A DNA stretch of 64,000 nucleotides from Thermoproteota archaeon (GCA_029887795.1 JARXPE010000001.1:65386-129385); one strand, 5' to 3'. Numbered from the stretch's first letter, positions 18,063-27,274 are shown. A program made the numbers and translations. The notes: generated from the letters alone by a model not told the origin.

Positions 18063-18259
18063 GCGGGGATAGCCCGTCTGTAGGGCTTACCTGAAATAAT
18101 ACCCTCTCATTTTTATTTGTTATTTACAAAACTTTATTTGAAAGACTTTCTGCAGCCTTCTTCGTAGCGGTGGCAATAGCTTGTGGATTCGTTATGGAGG
18201 GTTGGAGACTAGTTCACTTTTTTATAGATGGAACATGAACTAGAGTACGAGGTAGTCCG

Positions 18260-18664
18260 ATGCCCATAACATATCTACCTGCAGAGGATGTTAAGGAGCT
18301 TGTCAGGGAAGTCGTAAAAACGCTATCCCTTGAATACATAGACACGGAATATGTAATGTGCTTCAGGAGCAGGGGCTCCAGATCAAGGAGGGGGATAGCA
18401 AGGTGCTATGCGCTATCGAAAATCTGGCAGAGGGCCTTGAACTTGCCGCCATATTATATAATCGAAGTTATTTCTGAGAGGTTTGATTCACTATCTGAGG
18501 AGAACAAAATAAAGGTCATAATACACGAGCTTTTACACATCCCTAAAGCCTTTGGAGGGGGTTTACGCCCGCATCAGGGCTATGTCACAAAGAAACTGGT
18601 GGAGGAGCACTACTGCCGTTTCGTAGCATTCTCAAATAGAGGGCGCAAAAAAGACATGAGGTAG
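18260..18664 (+). CDS. Minimal zinc metallopeptidase-like protein (HEXXH)
   Basis: 134 residues with the zinc motif HELLHIP in a helix (IKVIIHELLHIPKAFGG) and a later His/Glu-containing helix (LVEEHYCRF) that could supply the third ligand. It resembles the COG4900-type predicted archaeal metallopeptidases. No signal peptide, so cytoplasmic. Flanked by SSB upstream and a reverse GTPase downstream; no obvious operon partner. Confidence 0.8.
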   Translation: MPITYLPAEDVKELVREVVKTLSLEYIDTEYVMCFRSRGSRSRRGIARCYALSKIWQRALNLPPYYIIEVISERFDSLSEENKIKVIIHELLHIPKAFGGGLRPHQGYVTKKLVEEHYCRFVAFSNRGRKKDMR

Positions 18665-18711
18665 CATCAAACCTTCTGGATGAGATATGGGCGTAGTGAT
18701 TGTTGAAAGAT

Positions 18712-20319
18712 TTATGGGTTGGGATAGATGACTTTTGTTACAATGCCCATTCCCCTAGCCCTTCCCTCTCTGAATAGAAACCGATCACCCTCTCTGACGT
18801 AGATTGGGTGGAATACGGTTTCTACTCTGATTGTAGCCCTGTCTCCAGTCCTAAGGGTCTCTTTTGAGCTCCATACAAGCCTGCAGGCCTCTTTGATTGA
18901 GTGAATGTGAAATATTGCCTCATACCCTGGGCGGATTGTTGTGGGATGGTGGAGTATGAACACATCACCTTCAAACCCTCTTGCTGATTTAAGCGGCAAC
19001 CCATCCCCTAAGAGAGCCATCCCTTTTTCAATTTCCTCGTATGAAACGTTGGTGATGGCGAATGTGACGCTCCTCCCAGCTTGGGCTTTTTCTATGTAGA
19101 CACCTCTTTTGGCGTGAATGCTCCTTATCCTTGTCTCTCTAAAACTTCCATCTTTAAATGGTCCGATCCAGACCCTATCATTTACCCTCGCCCATCCCTG
19201 CAGCACTAGTCCTGCTACGACAACGCCGACCCCAGGTACGTTAAATTTGTCGTCTATATAGACAAGGAAGGGCTTGGAGAGCTCTTCTTCCCACCTCAGC
19301 CTTGGAGGGAGCAGGTTCAAAAACTTTCGTAGTAGATGGAGACCGGACCCAAATTTGTTCGATACTACAAACACTGGTGCAACTCTGCCACTTCGCATGT
19401 TCCTGGCGGATATAGAGACGTCGTCGAGATCCTTTACCAGAAGCGGTATTTTGTTAATTCCGGGAGCCTTGAGAAGAGTCATGAGATCTTCGATGACTCT
19501 GGAGAGTATGTCGGGTGGTGCCAGATCACCCTTTGTTACCACAACGAAGATTGGGATTTTAAAGCTCAGTGCGATCCCGAGATGCTCTTTAGTCATGGTG
19601 GAGACGCCAGCATTGCCAGCAACCACCAGCATTACGTAATCGGGGTTGTAAGACAAGAGACCCCTAACGGCAGTTCTAAGGTACCTCTCATGACCGCCAA
19701 CATCTACGAAGGATACGAGCTTACAGCTGTTCAGGTAGACCTGCGCCTCATCTAGTGCCGACGGCAGCATGTAGTTCACTAAGTTTCCTTCCTCATCGAA
19801 GCCCATGACCCTTTCCGCCACAGATGAGGTCCTCCGCATTACGACCTCATGCTTATACCTCGCCACCTTACCCATTATCAATCCATCCCCATCGTCTAAA
19901 TCGCCTGTGACTAGCACTCCAACAGTCGTGGTCTTTCCGTGATCGGCTTGCCCGGCTGTGATAACCGAGATCTGAATTGGTAACTGATCTCTGCATCGCC
20001 TCAATAATAGTTCTAGGATTCTGCCATTCTTACCCCGAGCCTCCCTGATAATGCTGATCTTTGCTCCAGCCAAATCAGCAGCTTTTCGAAGGTTCTGTAA
20101 GGAGATCTCGAGCTCTTCGTCGCTTAGACCTACAGGTTCTCCAGAATCGCTTACTCCCAATATGTAAAAGGCTTCACCGCCTCTCTCCGCCAGCCTGTAT
20201 CTGATCTGGGAAGCTAGCTCTTCTAGTCGATCCTTTGTGGGCTGAACTATCTTAAGTTTGTACTCTACGTTGCCCTCTTCGCTCTCCTTTGGTAGGCGCG
20301 TAAGCTGTTCTTCACCCAT
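18712..20319 (-). CDS. GTPBP1-like translational GTPase
   Basis: About 535 residues from ATG 20319 (TTG 20343 is an alternative). An N-terminal region of about 110 residues precedes an EF-Tu-like G domain: G1 AGQADHGKTTT, G3 DVGGHERYL and G4 VTKGD, which varies from NKxD. Two beta-barrel domains follow (RVNDRVWIGPFKDGSF, RPGYEAIFHIHS). It matches the archaeal COG5258 group related to eukaryotic GTPBP1/2, which act on stalled ribosomes or mRNA surveillance. Not EF-1alpha or SelB. Confidence 0.9.
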   Translation of the reverse strand: MGEEQLTRLPKESEEGNVEYKLKIVQPTKDRLEELASQIRYRLAERGGEAFYILGVSDSGEPVGLSDEELEISLQNLRKAADLAGAKISIIREARGKNGRILELLLRRCRDQLPIQISVITAGQADHGKTTTVGVLVTGDLDDGDGLIMGKVARYKHEVVMRRTSSVAERVMGFDEEGNLVNYMLPSALDEAQVYLNSCKLVSFVDVGGHERYLRTAVRGLLSYNPDYVMLVVAGNAGVSTMTKEHLGIALSFKIPIFVVVTKGDLAPPDILSRVIEDLMTLLKAPGINKIPLLVKDLDDVSISARNMRSGRVAPVFVVSNKFGSGLHLLRKFLNLLPPRLRWEEELSKPFLVYIDDKFNVPGVGVVVAGLVLQGWARVNDRVWIGPFKDGSFRETRIRSIHAKRGVYIEKAQAGRSVTFAITNVSYEEIEKGMALLGDGLPLKSARGFEGDVFILHHPTTIRPGYEAIFHIHSIKEACRLVWSSKETLRTGDRATIRVETVFHPIYVREGDRFLFREGRARGMGIVTKVIYPNP

Positions 20320-20407
20320 AAATGTATCTATTAAATAATACAAACATTAAATCATAACCCTTTCGTAGTGTTTTATGAGACAGAAATCATTATTAATCAA
20401 GTTACAC

Positions 20408-20497
20408 ATGATAAACATAGAGATGAGAACTATGGCTGCAGAAAAGAAGAAGGAGTATTATAAGAAGAAAGAAGAAAAGGCAAAAAAGAAGAAGTAA
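20408..20497 (+). CDS. Lysine-rich micro-ORF, 29 codons
   Basis: From ATG 20408 to TAA 20495 it reads MINIEMRTMAAEKKKEYY followed by a Lys/Glu-rich tail. Internal ATGs at 20423 and 20432 are also possible. The stop abuts the end of the reverse primase gene. Lysine-rich mini-proteins of this kind occur in archaea and may bind nucleic acid. No strong ribosome site is present, so translation is unproven. Confidence 0.4.
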   Translation: MINIEMRTMAAEKKKEYYKKKEEKAKKKK

Positions 20498-21313
20498 TCA
20501 CAAAAATTTTGGTACGAAAGGTCGAGAGCGCCAGAAATCAAGTACTTTTATTTCTGACAGGTCTACTGGGTGGCAAACCCTGCTTACAAGCCCGTTGAGG
20601 GAGTAAGGGACCCTCGCCAGCCTTGAGCCACCCTCCGTCACCCATGGATCTATTGCTATCCCTTGATCTTTAACTTCCATTGCAAGGTTCCTCCGTTCAT
20701 CACGGGTCATCTCGTAGGTTTGAAGATCCTCGATATAGATGTGAAACCCCCTTCCCGAGTATACCGCGGAAAGTTTTTGAAAGCCTCTTTCAGATAACAG
20801 ATCTTTGAGGAGCAGGGTCTGTTCTATTACCTTGCTAAAACATATGTAGCAGAACTTGTACATGGAGGCGCCCTTGATTCTATCTTCAAGGGAGCCACAG
20901 TTGGGGCAGTCTATATTTTCCGGGTCCACATCGAACATCAACTCCTGCCCCAATAAATCTTCGCAACTTTGGCAATTCCTATCTTCACAGTCAACACATT
21001 TTGAGGTATCCCTGTAAAGGTTTCGATCGTAGTATAGGTCCTCGGGGAGGTATTCGAGAACCATTTCTTTGAGCTCGTTGTAGTCTTCAATGTCAAAGTA
21101 GAGGAGCTTTCCAAGTTTATCTCGGTACTTCTTTCGGCAGTAACCTGTTTCGTGGCCCGGGTCTAAATGAAAGATCGGTTTCTTTAGGCTGCCAGGCTTG
21201 CTGCTGAACCATTCTCTTATCTTGTTGAAGTCGAGCGAGGCGTAGTAAATTCTCCTTTCAAAAACCTTCGCAGGTCTGTGGTTAACAGGGTAGCAGTGTC
21301 GAAGTCTAGGCAT
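20498..21313 (-). CDS. PriS-like archaeo-eukaryotic primase superfamily protein
   Basis: 271 residues. The catalytic DxD motif is ELMFDVDPENIDC, the nucleotide-binding motif is SGRGFHIYI, and a downstream basic motif is RLARVPYSLNG. Two cysteine clusters (CVDCEDRNCQSC and CPNC/CYIC) could bind zinc. It is shorter than typical PriS proteins (about 330-400), so it could be a compact replicative PriS or a PriS-like paralogue in repair. It lies nine bases after deoxyhypusine synthase in the same direction. No PriL in the window. Confidence 0.8.
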   Translation of the reverse strand: MPRLRHCYPVNHRPAKVFERRIYYASLDFNKIREWFSSKPGSLKKPIFHLDPGHETGYCRKKYRDKLGKLLYFDIEDYNELKEMVLEYLPEDLYYDRNLYRDTSKCVDCEDRNCQSCEDLLGQELMFDVDPENIDCPNCGSLEDRIKGASMYKFCYICFSKVIEQTLLLKDLLSERGFQKLSAVYSGRGFHIYIEDLQTYEMTRDERRNLAMEVKDQGIAIDPWVTEGGSRLARVPYSLNGLVSRVCHPVDLSEIKVLDFWRSRPFVPKFL

Positions 21314-21322
21314 TAAATCACC

Positions 21323-22273
21323 TCAAAGTAGGGCGGGGACGATCAATGGCAGGGTTATCGTCACATCGCCTATCACTGCAACGTGCTTTGCTGTCGGTTT
21401 TATTTTTCCCCAAGAAATAGCCTCCTTTGGCAGAGCCCCAGACAGGCTACCGTCGTATTCTTGTGCAGTTGTGAGATAAACGCAATAATCCAAACCATCC
21501 TTGAATTGGTTCCACCATATTACATGGTGTTTGCTTATCCCGCCTCCTATTATGAGAGCACCAGTTTTTTTGGAGTCGAAGACCATGTTCAATAGCAAAT
21601 TCATATCCTTGAAGAGGTCCAGCTTGAGTTTATTTGCCTGGTCGTAGAAGAAGAGGTTCGTTCCAAACGAACCGTCAACAATCCCTGGCACAAAGACTGG
21701 GACCCCCTTTTCGAAGGCGGCCCTCAGTATTGAGGAGTCGTCATTTATGCGCCTACCAAACTCTCTTGCAAGGTCGCTAGGGGAGATCTCAGATCTATCC
21801 TTCATAATCTGAGGGAGGTGCTCCCTCATTACTCGTTCTATTAAGGGCCCGTAGTCCTCGAGGGGTATGAAAACGTTTCCAAGCCTGTGGATCTCCAGCT
21901 CGTTCAGCATGGAGTCGTCTACGTCAAACTCGCCACATGCATATCTTGCGCCAAAAGACCTTGCTATATCGTGATCCAAAGCCCCACACGTTGTGACGAT
22001 GGCACTGAAGTTTCCACTCCTAATCAATTGTGCTAGAGTGCCTCGGAGACCGGTGGATACAACATTGCCTGTAAATGAGAGGAAGTTTGTTGCTCCACTT
22101 GAGAACATTTCTTTTAGGATCTCCGCGGCCTTGGCGACCCTAGGAGCCATAAATCCACCCATCCTCTTTAATTTTATGATAAGCCCGGAAACTGTATCAT
22201 CCTTATTTATGATCAGGTCTTCGACTTTTTCAGAAATCATCGCCTCTCTCATAGATCGCTGTTTAGGATCCAT
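21323..22273 (-). CDS. dys: Deoxyhypusine synthase
   Basis: Transfers the aminobutyl group of spermidine to a lysine of aIF5A, the first step of hypusine formation. It has 316 residues from ATG 22273, where GAGAGGG precedes at eight bases; GTG 22294 is the alternative. The active-site lysine lies in the conserved EAISWGKI near the C-terminus. NAD-binding segments FTGNVVSTGLRG, TTCGALDHDIAR and IIGGGISKHH are typical. The following gene encodes a PriS-like primase. Confidence 0.95.
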   Translation of the reverse strand: MDPKQRSMREAMISEKVEDLIINKDDTVSGLIIKLKRMGGFMAPRVAKAAEILKEMFSSGATNFLSFTGNVVSTGLRGTLAQLIRSGNFSAIVTTCGALDHDIARSFGARYACGEFDVDDSMLNELEIHRLGNVFIPLEDYGPLIERVMREHLPQIMKDRSEISPSDLAREFGRRINDDSSILRAAFEKGVPVFVPGIVDGSFGTNLFFYDQANKLKLDLFKDMNLLLNMVFDSKKTGALIIGGGISKHHVIWWNQFKDGLDYCVYLTTAQEYDGSLSGALPKEAISWGKIKPTAKHVAVIGDVTITLPLIVPALL

Positions 22274-22425
22274 TCTAAGAACCCTCTCATTCACATTTTG
22301 TAAACCCTATTAATAAGAAGGACGCTTCTGCCGGGTTTTAGGATTTATGATTAGTGTCTAGCGTCAATGATTGGCAATTTGTATATTTTTATAAGTTGGA
22401 GAATGTATTTGATTGTTGAAAGCTT

Positions 22426-22689
22426 ATGAGCGTGAGGATTGAAGACAAGAAAATAGCGATAGATCTTGGCGAAAGTGAGGCATTCTTAAAATTTCATGTT
22501 AGTAAGGGCAAGATGTATATCGACTCAACATTCACGCCAGAGGAGCACAGAGGAAAAGGCTTAGGTAGAAAAATGATGGAGGCAGCAATAAAATACGCGA
22601 AAGAAAACAAACTGAAAATAGTACCAGTCTGCCCTTTTTCAGTAGATTTTTTTAAAAAGCACCCAGAATACAAAGAGCTGCTGGGATGA
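22426..22689 (+). CDS. Small GNAT-family N-acetyltransferase (YjdJ type)
   Basis: 87 residues, a minimal GNAT fold. The acetyl-CoA loop is EEHRGKGLGRKM, and the ending CPFSVDFFKKHPEYKELL is typical of the COG2388 group. Substrate unknown. It ends four bases before the SpoIIM-family gene, so they are probably cotranscribed. Confidence 0.88.
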   Translation: MSVRIEDKKIAIDLGESEAFLKFHVSKGKMYIDSTFTPEEHRGKGLGRKMMEAAIKYAKENKLKIVPVCPFSVDFFKKHPEYKELLG

Positions 22690-22692
22690 TTC

Positions 22693-23268
22693 ATGCAGTC
22701 AGGTAAAGAAGCCAAAGGTATTTATAAATATATAGCAATATCGATAGGACTGCTTGTTGTAGGGATGGTCTTAGGGGTTGTTGTGCCAAAGACCGAGACC
22801 CCACTGTCCGAGTCCCCATTGTTTGAAATCCTTTCCCCCTACGTTGAAATGTACAAGCCCTACGAATTTGCAACTGTCATGTTTTTATTTGCAAAGAATT
22901 CCTTAACAGTAGGGCTGGCTTTCTTCCTCTCCCCTCTACTTTTAATCTTTCCGATCATGATTTTAGTGCTTAACGGGTTTATGACAGGGTTCATAGCCTC
23001 GGCGCTACCAATAGACCTAGCACTGAGGGCATTGGCACCACATGGCATATTTGAGTTGCCAGCGCTTGTGCTTGCTGCAGCAGGCGGGCTCTGTTTTGGC
23101 GCGGGGGTTATTAGAAAAATTGTGAGAAGAATCAGAGGAAAGGAATATGAGGTGTCCAAAGACTTCAAAATCGGGCTCAGACTTTTCGTAATATCTTTAG
23201 TGTTGCTTTTCGTGGCTGCAATCATCGAGACATATGTTACGCCGTTTATAGTGGGGTATGCTCCATAA
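22693..23268 (+). CDS. SpoIIM-family membrane protein
   Basis: 191 residues with about five membrane helices. The DUF95/SpoIIM signature region is visible as FLFAKNSLTVGLAFFLSP, LNGFMTGFIAS and APHGIFELPALVLAAAGG. Archaea lack sporulation; the family is generally an integral membrane protein of unclear function. The start ATG follows GGGATGATTC within the end of the acetyltransferase gene. Confidence 0.9.
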   Translation: MQSGKEAKGIYKYIAISIGLLVVGMVLGVVVPKTETPLSESPLFEILSPYVEMYKPYEFATVMFLFAKNSLTVGLAFFLSPLLLIFPIMILVLNGFMTGFIASALPIDLALRALAPHGIFELPALVLAAAGGLCFGAGVIRKIVRRIRGKEYEVSKDFKIGLRLFVISLVLLFVAAIIETYVTPFIVGYAP

Positions 23269-23405
23269 AAGCAGATCTCGTGAAACTGAAACAAAATCTA
23301 TAGTAAAGAGCATACGAGCAATAATTAGAAAAAATTATAGCAGTTGTGGAGAGTAATAGGATCTCTGCTTAGCCGCCTACCATTTTTCGGCGCAGGTCAG
23401 AGTTC

Positions 23406-23729
23406 TCACTTTGATGGGGATTTTACGGAAACGCCCATTTCCTTAAGCTTATCTACTTTGTCCTCCATCTTCCTTTTTTTGTCCCTTCTATCGTCGATCT
23501 TTATGGTAGTTATGACTCTCTTCGCCCCCGCCTCAAACACCGCCTCGTGTGTTTTCCTGACCACTTCAAATGCCTTTTCGATTGCATCGGTTTCGATGAT
23601 GGTCCCCATTGGGGTGATCATGTATCTTACGCCTGACGATTCTATTGCTTTGCAGGCCTTTGCGACATATTCGCTCACGCTAGTATCACCTGTGCCTACA
23701 GGAACCACAGAAAACTCCAATATTATCAT
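23406..23729 (-). CDS. MTH1187-family thiamine-binding protein (UPF0045)
   Basis: 107 residues with the family start MIILEFSVVPVGTGDTSVSEYVA and the segment TPMGTIIETD that forms the ligand site. Structures of the family bind thiamine or hydroxymethylpyrimidine, suggesting a carrier role in vitamin B1 transport or salvage. It lies divergent from a vitamin-type ECF S-component, which supports that link. Confidence 0.88.
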   Translation of the reverse strand: MIILEFSVVPVGTGDTSVSEYVAKACKAIESSGVRYMITPMGTIIETDAIEKAFEVVRKTHEAVFEAGAKRVITTIKIDDRRDKKRKMEDKVDKLKEMGVSVKSPSK

Positions 23730-23958
23730 AGTACCACCTATAAATAACTAGAGAGGCAATGATATATATGACATACTAATCGAACCCAAAACAGTGCGTG
23801 ATTAAACCTCATCTACGGATACTTTTTAGAAGGTTGTCGCTGTTGCTGATTTAGAGGTCGTCTAGAAGGTAAATAAGTCGCACCAAAATGCAGAATTTTA
23901 CTTAAAAATGAGTAGATACTCTTAAATGTTAGAAGATGCTAGTTTTCGGGGGACCAAT

Positions 23959-24561
23959 ATGTGGAGAGTTTACTCAAAATCCTTTAAGGTATCATTTGTC
24001 TCTTTAATGATCGCATTATCGCTGATCTTTGAATTGATAAATAGAGCATTGCCTCTCAGAGTACCTTGGGGAATGTCCGTGGATTTCGTAGCCCTTCCAA
24101 TTATGATAACATTCTTTATATTAGGAACGAGATACTCGCTCGTTACCGCTTTTGGAATGTTTTTAATGCTCTGTATGGTGGGATATGCGTCTATTATAGG
24201 CGCGATAATGAAAACGGTCACGACTGTTTCGATGGTTGTGACCCTTGGAATTTTATCAACTTGTATATTGAGAGGCCCTCCACAAAGTTCCTACAAGTCT
24301 GTACCAAAGTATTCAATCTCGGCTATTGCATCTTTGTTGATGAGATGTGGGGTCGCGGTAGTTTTAAATTACTACTGGGCATTGCCGCTATTCTTTCAAA
24401 TGCCAGTTGAAAAGATCATAGAAAACTTCTTCTTTGGTTCATACCTTGGGTTTGTCTCGTTCGTCTCCACTATGAACGTCGTGCAAGGTATTGTCGATTT
24501 GGTTGGATCTTGGGTCTTAGTTTTTGGAGTTGCAAGGCGTGCCTTAGAACTCCAGATTTAG
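23959..24561 (+). CDS. ECF transporter substrate-binding (S) component, vitamin type
   Basis: 200 residues with about six membrane helices. The proposed start is ATG 23959 because GGGGGACC precedes it; an ATG at 23926 lacks a site. The topology and GMSVDFVALPIMITFF match ECF S-components of the RibU/ThiT/HmpT kind. Ligand unknown; divergence from the thiamine-binding gene hints at thiamine or its precursor. It has no dedicated ATPase nearby, so it may share an ECF module encoded elsewhere or here (cbiQO). Confidence 0.7.
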   Translation: MWRVYSKSFKVSFVSLMIALSLIFELINRALPLRVPWGMSVDFVALPIMITFFILGTRYSLVTAFGMFLMLCMVGYASIIGAIMKTVTTVSMVVTLGILSTCILRGPPQSSYKSVPKYSISAIASLLMRCGVAVVLNYYWALPLFFQMPVEKIIENFFFGSYLGFVSFVSTMNVVQGIVDLVGSWVLVFGVARRALELQI

Positions 24562-24586
24562 CTTTGTAAATTAGAATGGTTTAGTA

Positions 24587-24937
24587 TCAGGGTTTCGGTC
24601 GCCTTTTCCCGATCATTGTAGCCTCACTGAAAACCCCGTAAGTTTCGTCAACTATGCCTATGGCAGCTACGGTCTCGCCACCAACTTTAACTGGAACAAC
24701 TATGACGGGCACACCTTTGTATGGTCCCTCTTCTGGAATTTTCCTGATTGTAGTGCCCTTTTCCAGAACCTCTTCAAGGACAGGACCTGTATAGTTATAG
24801 TCTATGACTTTGTGATCTTCAACTCGTACCCCCTTCTTGTTCTTAGTCCTCATGGTAAGTGGGAGACCACAAAGTTCGTGAATTGCGAGTGCAAGAGGGG
24901 CGATCTCTTCTGCACTCGAGTCTTTTGATATGGTCAT
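24587..24937 (-). CDS. DUF2111 protein, typical of methanogens
   Basis: 116 residues with the family core LALAIHELCGLPLTMRTKNK and the glycine-rich end VGGETVAAIGIVDETYG. DUF2111 is known to me almost only from methanogenic archaea and has no assigned reaction. Convergent with the ECF S-component. Its presence supports a methanogen-related host. Confidence 0.85.
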   Translation of the reverse strand: MTISKDSSAEEIAPLALAIHELCGLPLTMRTKNKKGVRVEDHKVIDYNYTGPVLEEVLEKGTTIRKIPEEGPYKGVPVIVVPVKVGGETVAAIGIVDETYGVFSEATMIGKRRPKP

Positions 24938-25099
24938 TTTACACCCATGTATTGTTTAACGTAGAAGTGGATAAGTTTTTTGTCAACAATTCCCATAAAA
25001 TTGAAGTCCTTATACGAGGAATAAATAAAAATACTTATAATCATCCATTTAAAAACTTTAATCGGTAAATTCATCTTGATTTCAAAAAAAGGTGATCCC

Positions 25100-25831
25100 A
25101 TGATAGAAAAAGTACCTTCGGGAATTAAAGGGCTCGATGAACTTCTTGGTGGCGGACTCCCTAAGGGGCGGATCACCCTAGTTTGTGGAGGACCTGGCAC
25201 GGGCAAGACAATATTATGCGCAAACTTTTTGGTCGCAGGTGCATTGCAATACAACGAGCCGGGCGTTTTTGTGACCTTGGATGAAAGTAGGGATCACCTG
25301 ATTAAAGAGATGGCTGTATTTGGTTGGGATCTCAAGCGTCTGGAAGAGGAGAAAAAGCTCCTTATTGTTGATGCATCGCCCATTCGAATACTTCCATCCC
25401 AATTATTATTGGGACCCGTTCCAATGTCCAGAAAAGAGGTTGCACTCACAGCGCTGATAGATCTAATTAGAAGAAATGTAAGAAATGTGGGTGCTAAGAG
25501 AATAGCCATCGACCCAATATCTATGCTTCTGCTTCAATACCCTGATGCGGCGGAAAGGAGGTATGCGATTGCAAGCATGTTCGAGGAACTCTCGAAGTTC
25601 GATGCGGCAGTGCTTGTTTCCTCCGAACTCAGAGTTGAAGCTCTGGAGAGAGAGTACCAGATTGAGGAATACATATCTCATGGAGTCATATTATTACAGA
25701 GTCGCCAGGATGGAAAAGTTAAAGCCATTAAGGTTGAAAAAATGAGGGGTTCCCACTGCGACCCAAATCCTAGACCATACAACATAACAAATGAGGGGTT
25801 CGTGGTCTTCCCGAAGGAACTGGTGATATAG
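25100..25831 (+). CDS. KaiC-like RecA-superfamily ATPase
   Basis: 243 residues from ATG 25100, preceded by AAAGGTGATC; in-frame codons reach back to TTG 25076 but without support. It begins with IPSG-type EKVPSGIKGLDELLGGGLP. Walker A is GGPGTGKT (30-37), the catalytic Glu is in LDESRDH, and Walker B is RIAIDPISML. Single-domain KaiC relatives in archaea act as signalling ATPases or with archaellum genes. It converges with a V4R/KaiC-related protein 12 bp away, a likely partner. Confidence 0.88.
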   Translation: MIEKVPSGIKGLDELLGGGLPKGRITLVCGGPGTGKTILCANFLVAGALQYNEPGVFVTLDESRDHLIKEMAVFGWDLKRLEEEKKLLIVDASPIRILPSQLLLGPVPMSRKEVALTALIDLIRRNVRNVGAKRIAIDPISMLLLQYPDAAERRYAIASMFEELSKFDAAVLVSSELRVEALEREYQIEEYISHGVILLQSRQDGKVKAIKVEKMRGSHCDPNPRPYNITNEGFVVFPKELVI

Positions 25832-25843
25832 CGAAACTTCGAG

Positions 25844-27274
25844 CTACGGGCTTTTTTCCACCATTTCCAGCAAGAATTTGCAGGAATTATCACCCTTTGC
25901 CTTGCATTCTATTTCTTTTGCAGTAAATTTTTCTTTGAAAGTTACAGCGCAACCACCTATAATCGTTCCAACGAGCAGCTCACATGAGGGTTTCTGGCTC
26001 TTGACATTCTTGCATATGAAACAGTCTTCAATATCGATGATCCATTTCCCTTTTTCTTCTCCATAGACTCTTGGCTTGATTCGATAACCATAGTATAGAG
26101 AAAGGGATAAAACTTTTGGCAAATCCTTAAGGTCAAACCTAATTAGAGGGCTCTCTTTATTCTCCAATAGCGTCCTGAGAGCGGTCTCTCTTGCGGCATA
26201 CTCCTGAAAGTATTGCTCGATCTCTTCCAATTCTTCCGTTTCCTCTTCAGAGGAGCGAGTCGATATATAGAATGCGCTAGCCTTTCTTATCATGTTATAC
26301 ACCTCAAAGGGCACCGTGTTCCCTCTCCTTTTCAAAAAGAATAGTGCTATTGATGTTGGGATCTTCATGGCAAGCTTATTCCTTATGCGCAGGTCCAGCC
26401 TTTTTTCTGGAATTTTTGGCGTTCCAGTTTTTATACTAACCAATCCACGGAGGTTCCATATAGCAATCTTTCTTAAAAAATCATCAATTTTATCCGGATA
26501 GAGGTAGTAGATATAGGATAGTGGCATGTCAGATATCTGGGCGTACAACCATCTATCAAAGATGCCCATGCTTGGTATCGGTTTGTTGACCACCCTATCG
26601 ATTTTTACGCTAAAGATGTTATCTTTGAGAAAATCCATTTTCTTTTTGATCTCCTCCTCAGACTCCTTTGGGAGATATTCTGTGAATTCGTCGCCCCATT
26701 TAACTAGCAGTCTGTTTCCGTCAAAGGTATAGACAAATTCTTCTCCATGGAATTCTGGCTTACATATTCGAAATAATTTAAAGGCATATTGGTTCCTAGC
26801 ACCAGGCTTAAGGTTTATTTCAATGTATCCGCTCAGAAGGTTGTTTAATTTTTTCTCGAAGGACGGAAAAGTGTCTTTGGATAGGACGATGAATTCAACC
26901 ATTCCAGTTTTACTAATCTTGCCAATCCAGAATTCAACCATCTTCAATACTTGGGATTCCTCTTCCTTAAGGAGAAGATAATGTAGATAGTTGTGGATTA
27001 TCACACCTTCGTTATTCATGCTTTCTCTAATCTTTGAAACGAAAAGATTGACCTCTGTCGCTGTCGTAATCCTCTCAAAATCTACAATCTCCTGTGGAAG
27101 GGGGGATTTAAGTTCGTTGGGAGTTATTATGACTGCCTTGGTTTGACATTTCGCGAGGAGAGCGTTCAGGAAGAGAATCGATTCGTATCGATTTTCGTCT
27201 AAAATTGTTAAAATTGTCCCCTTAGCGATCTCTGCAACATGATCTATGATTTCGTGTCCAAATAAAAACTTCAT
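25844..27274 (-). CDS. V4R-domain protein with degenerate RecA-like N-terminal region
   Basis: 476 residues. The N-terminal ~150 residues resemble the DUF835/KaiC-derived fold without a Walker A loop (TILTILDENRYESILFLNALL). The middle resembles a winged helix followed by a helical linker (SSEEETEELEEIEQYFQEY). The C-terminal V4R domain (about 400-470) has FICKNVKSQKPSCELLVG, EIECKAKGDNSCKF and several cysteines. V4R domains bind small hydrophobic or metal ligands and sit in regulators and methyltransferase-related proteins. Convergent with the KaiC-like ATPase, suggesting a sensing pair. Confidence 0.75.
   Translation of the reverse strand: MKFLFGHEIIDHVAEIAKGTILTILDENRYESILFLNALLAKCQTKAVIITPNELKSPLPQEIVDFERITTATEVNLFVSKIRESMNNEGVIIHNYLHYLLLKEEESQVLKMVEFWIGKISKTGMVEFIVLSKDTFPSFEKKLNNLLSGYIEINLKPGARNQYAFKLFRICKPEFHGEEFVYTFDGNRLLVKWGDEFTEYLPKESEEEIKKKMDFLKDNIFSVKIDRVVNKPIPSMGIFDRWLYAQISDMPLSYIYYLYPDKIDDFLRKIAIWNLRGLVSIKTGTPKIPEKRLDLRIRNKLAMKIPTSIALFFLKRRGNTVPFEVYNMIRKASAFYISTRSSEEETEELEEIEQYFQEYAARETALRTLLENKESPLIRFDLKDLPKVLSLSLYYGYRIKPRVYGEEKGKWIIDIEDCFICKNVKSQKPSCELLVGTIIGGCAVTFKEKFTAKEIECKAKGDNSCKFLLEMVEKSP

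Noticed and set aside
18063-18259. A stretch that can be read as a short hydrophobic peptide (AAFFVAVAIACGFVMEGWRLV) and a short AGCCC/GGGCT hairpin after ssb
   Set aside because: No start codon with a ribosome site opens this frame, and the hairpin arms are only five bases; no clear evidence for a gene or a structured RNA.
23730-23958. Thiamine riboswitch upstream of the ECF S-component
   Set aside because: I cannot find the conserved CUGAGA and pairing regions of a TPP aptamer.
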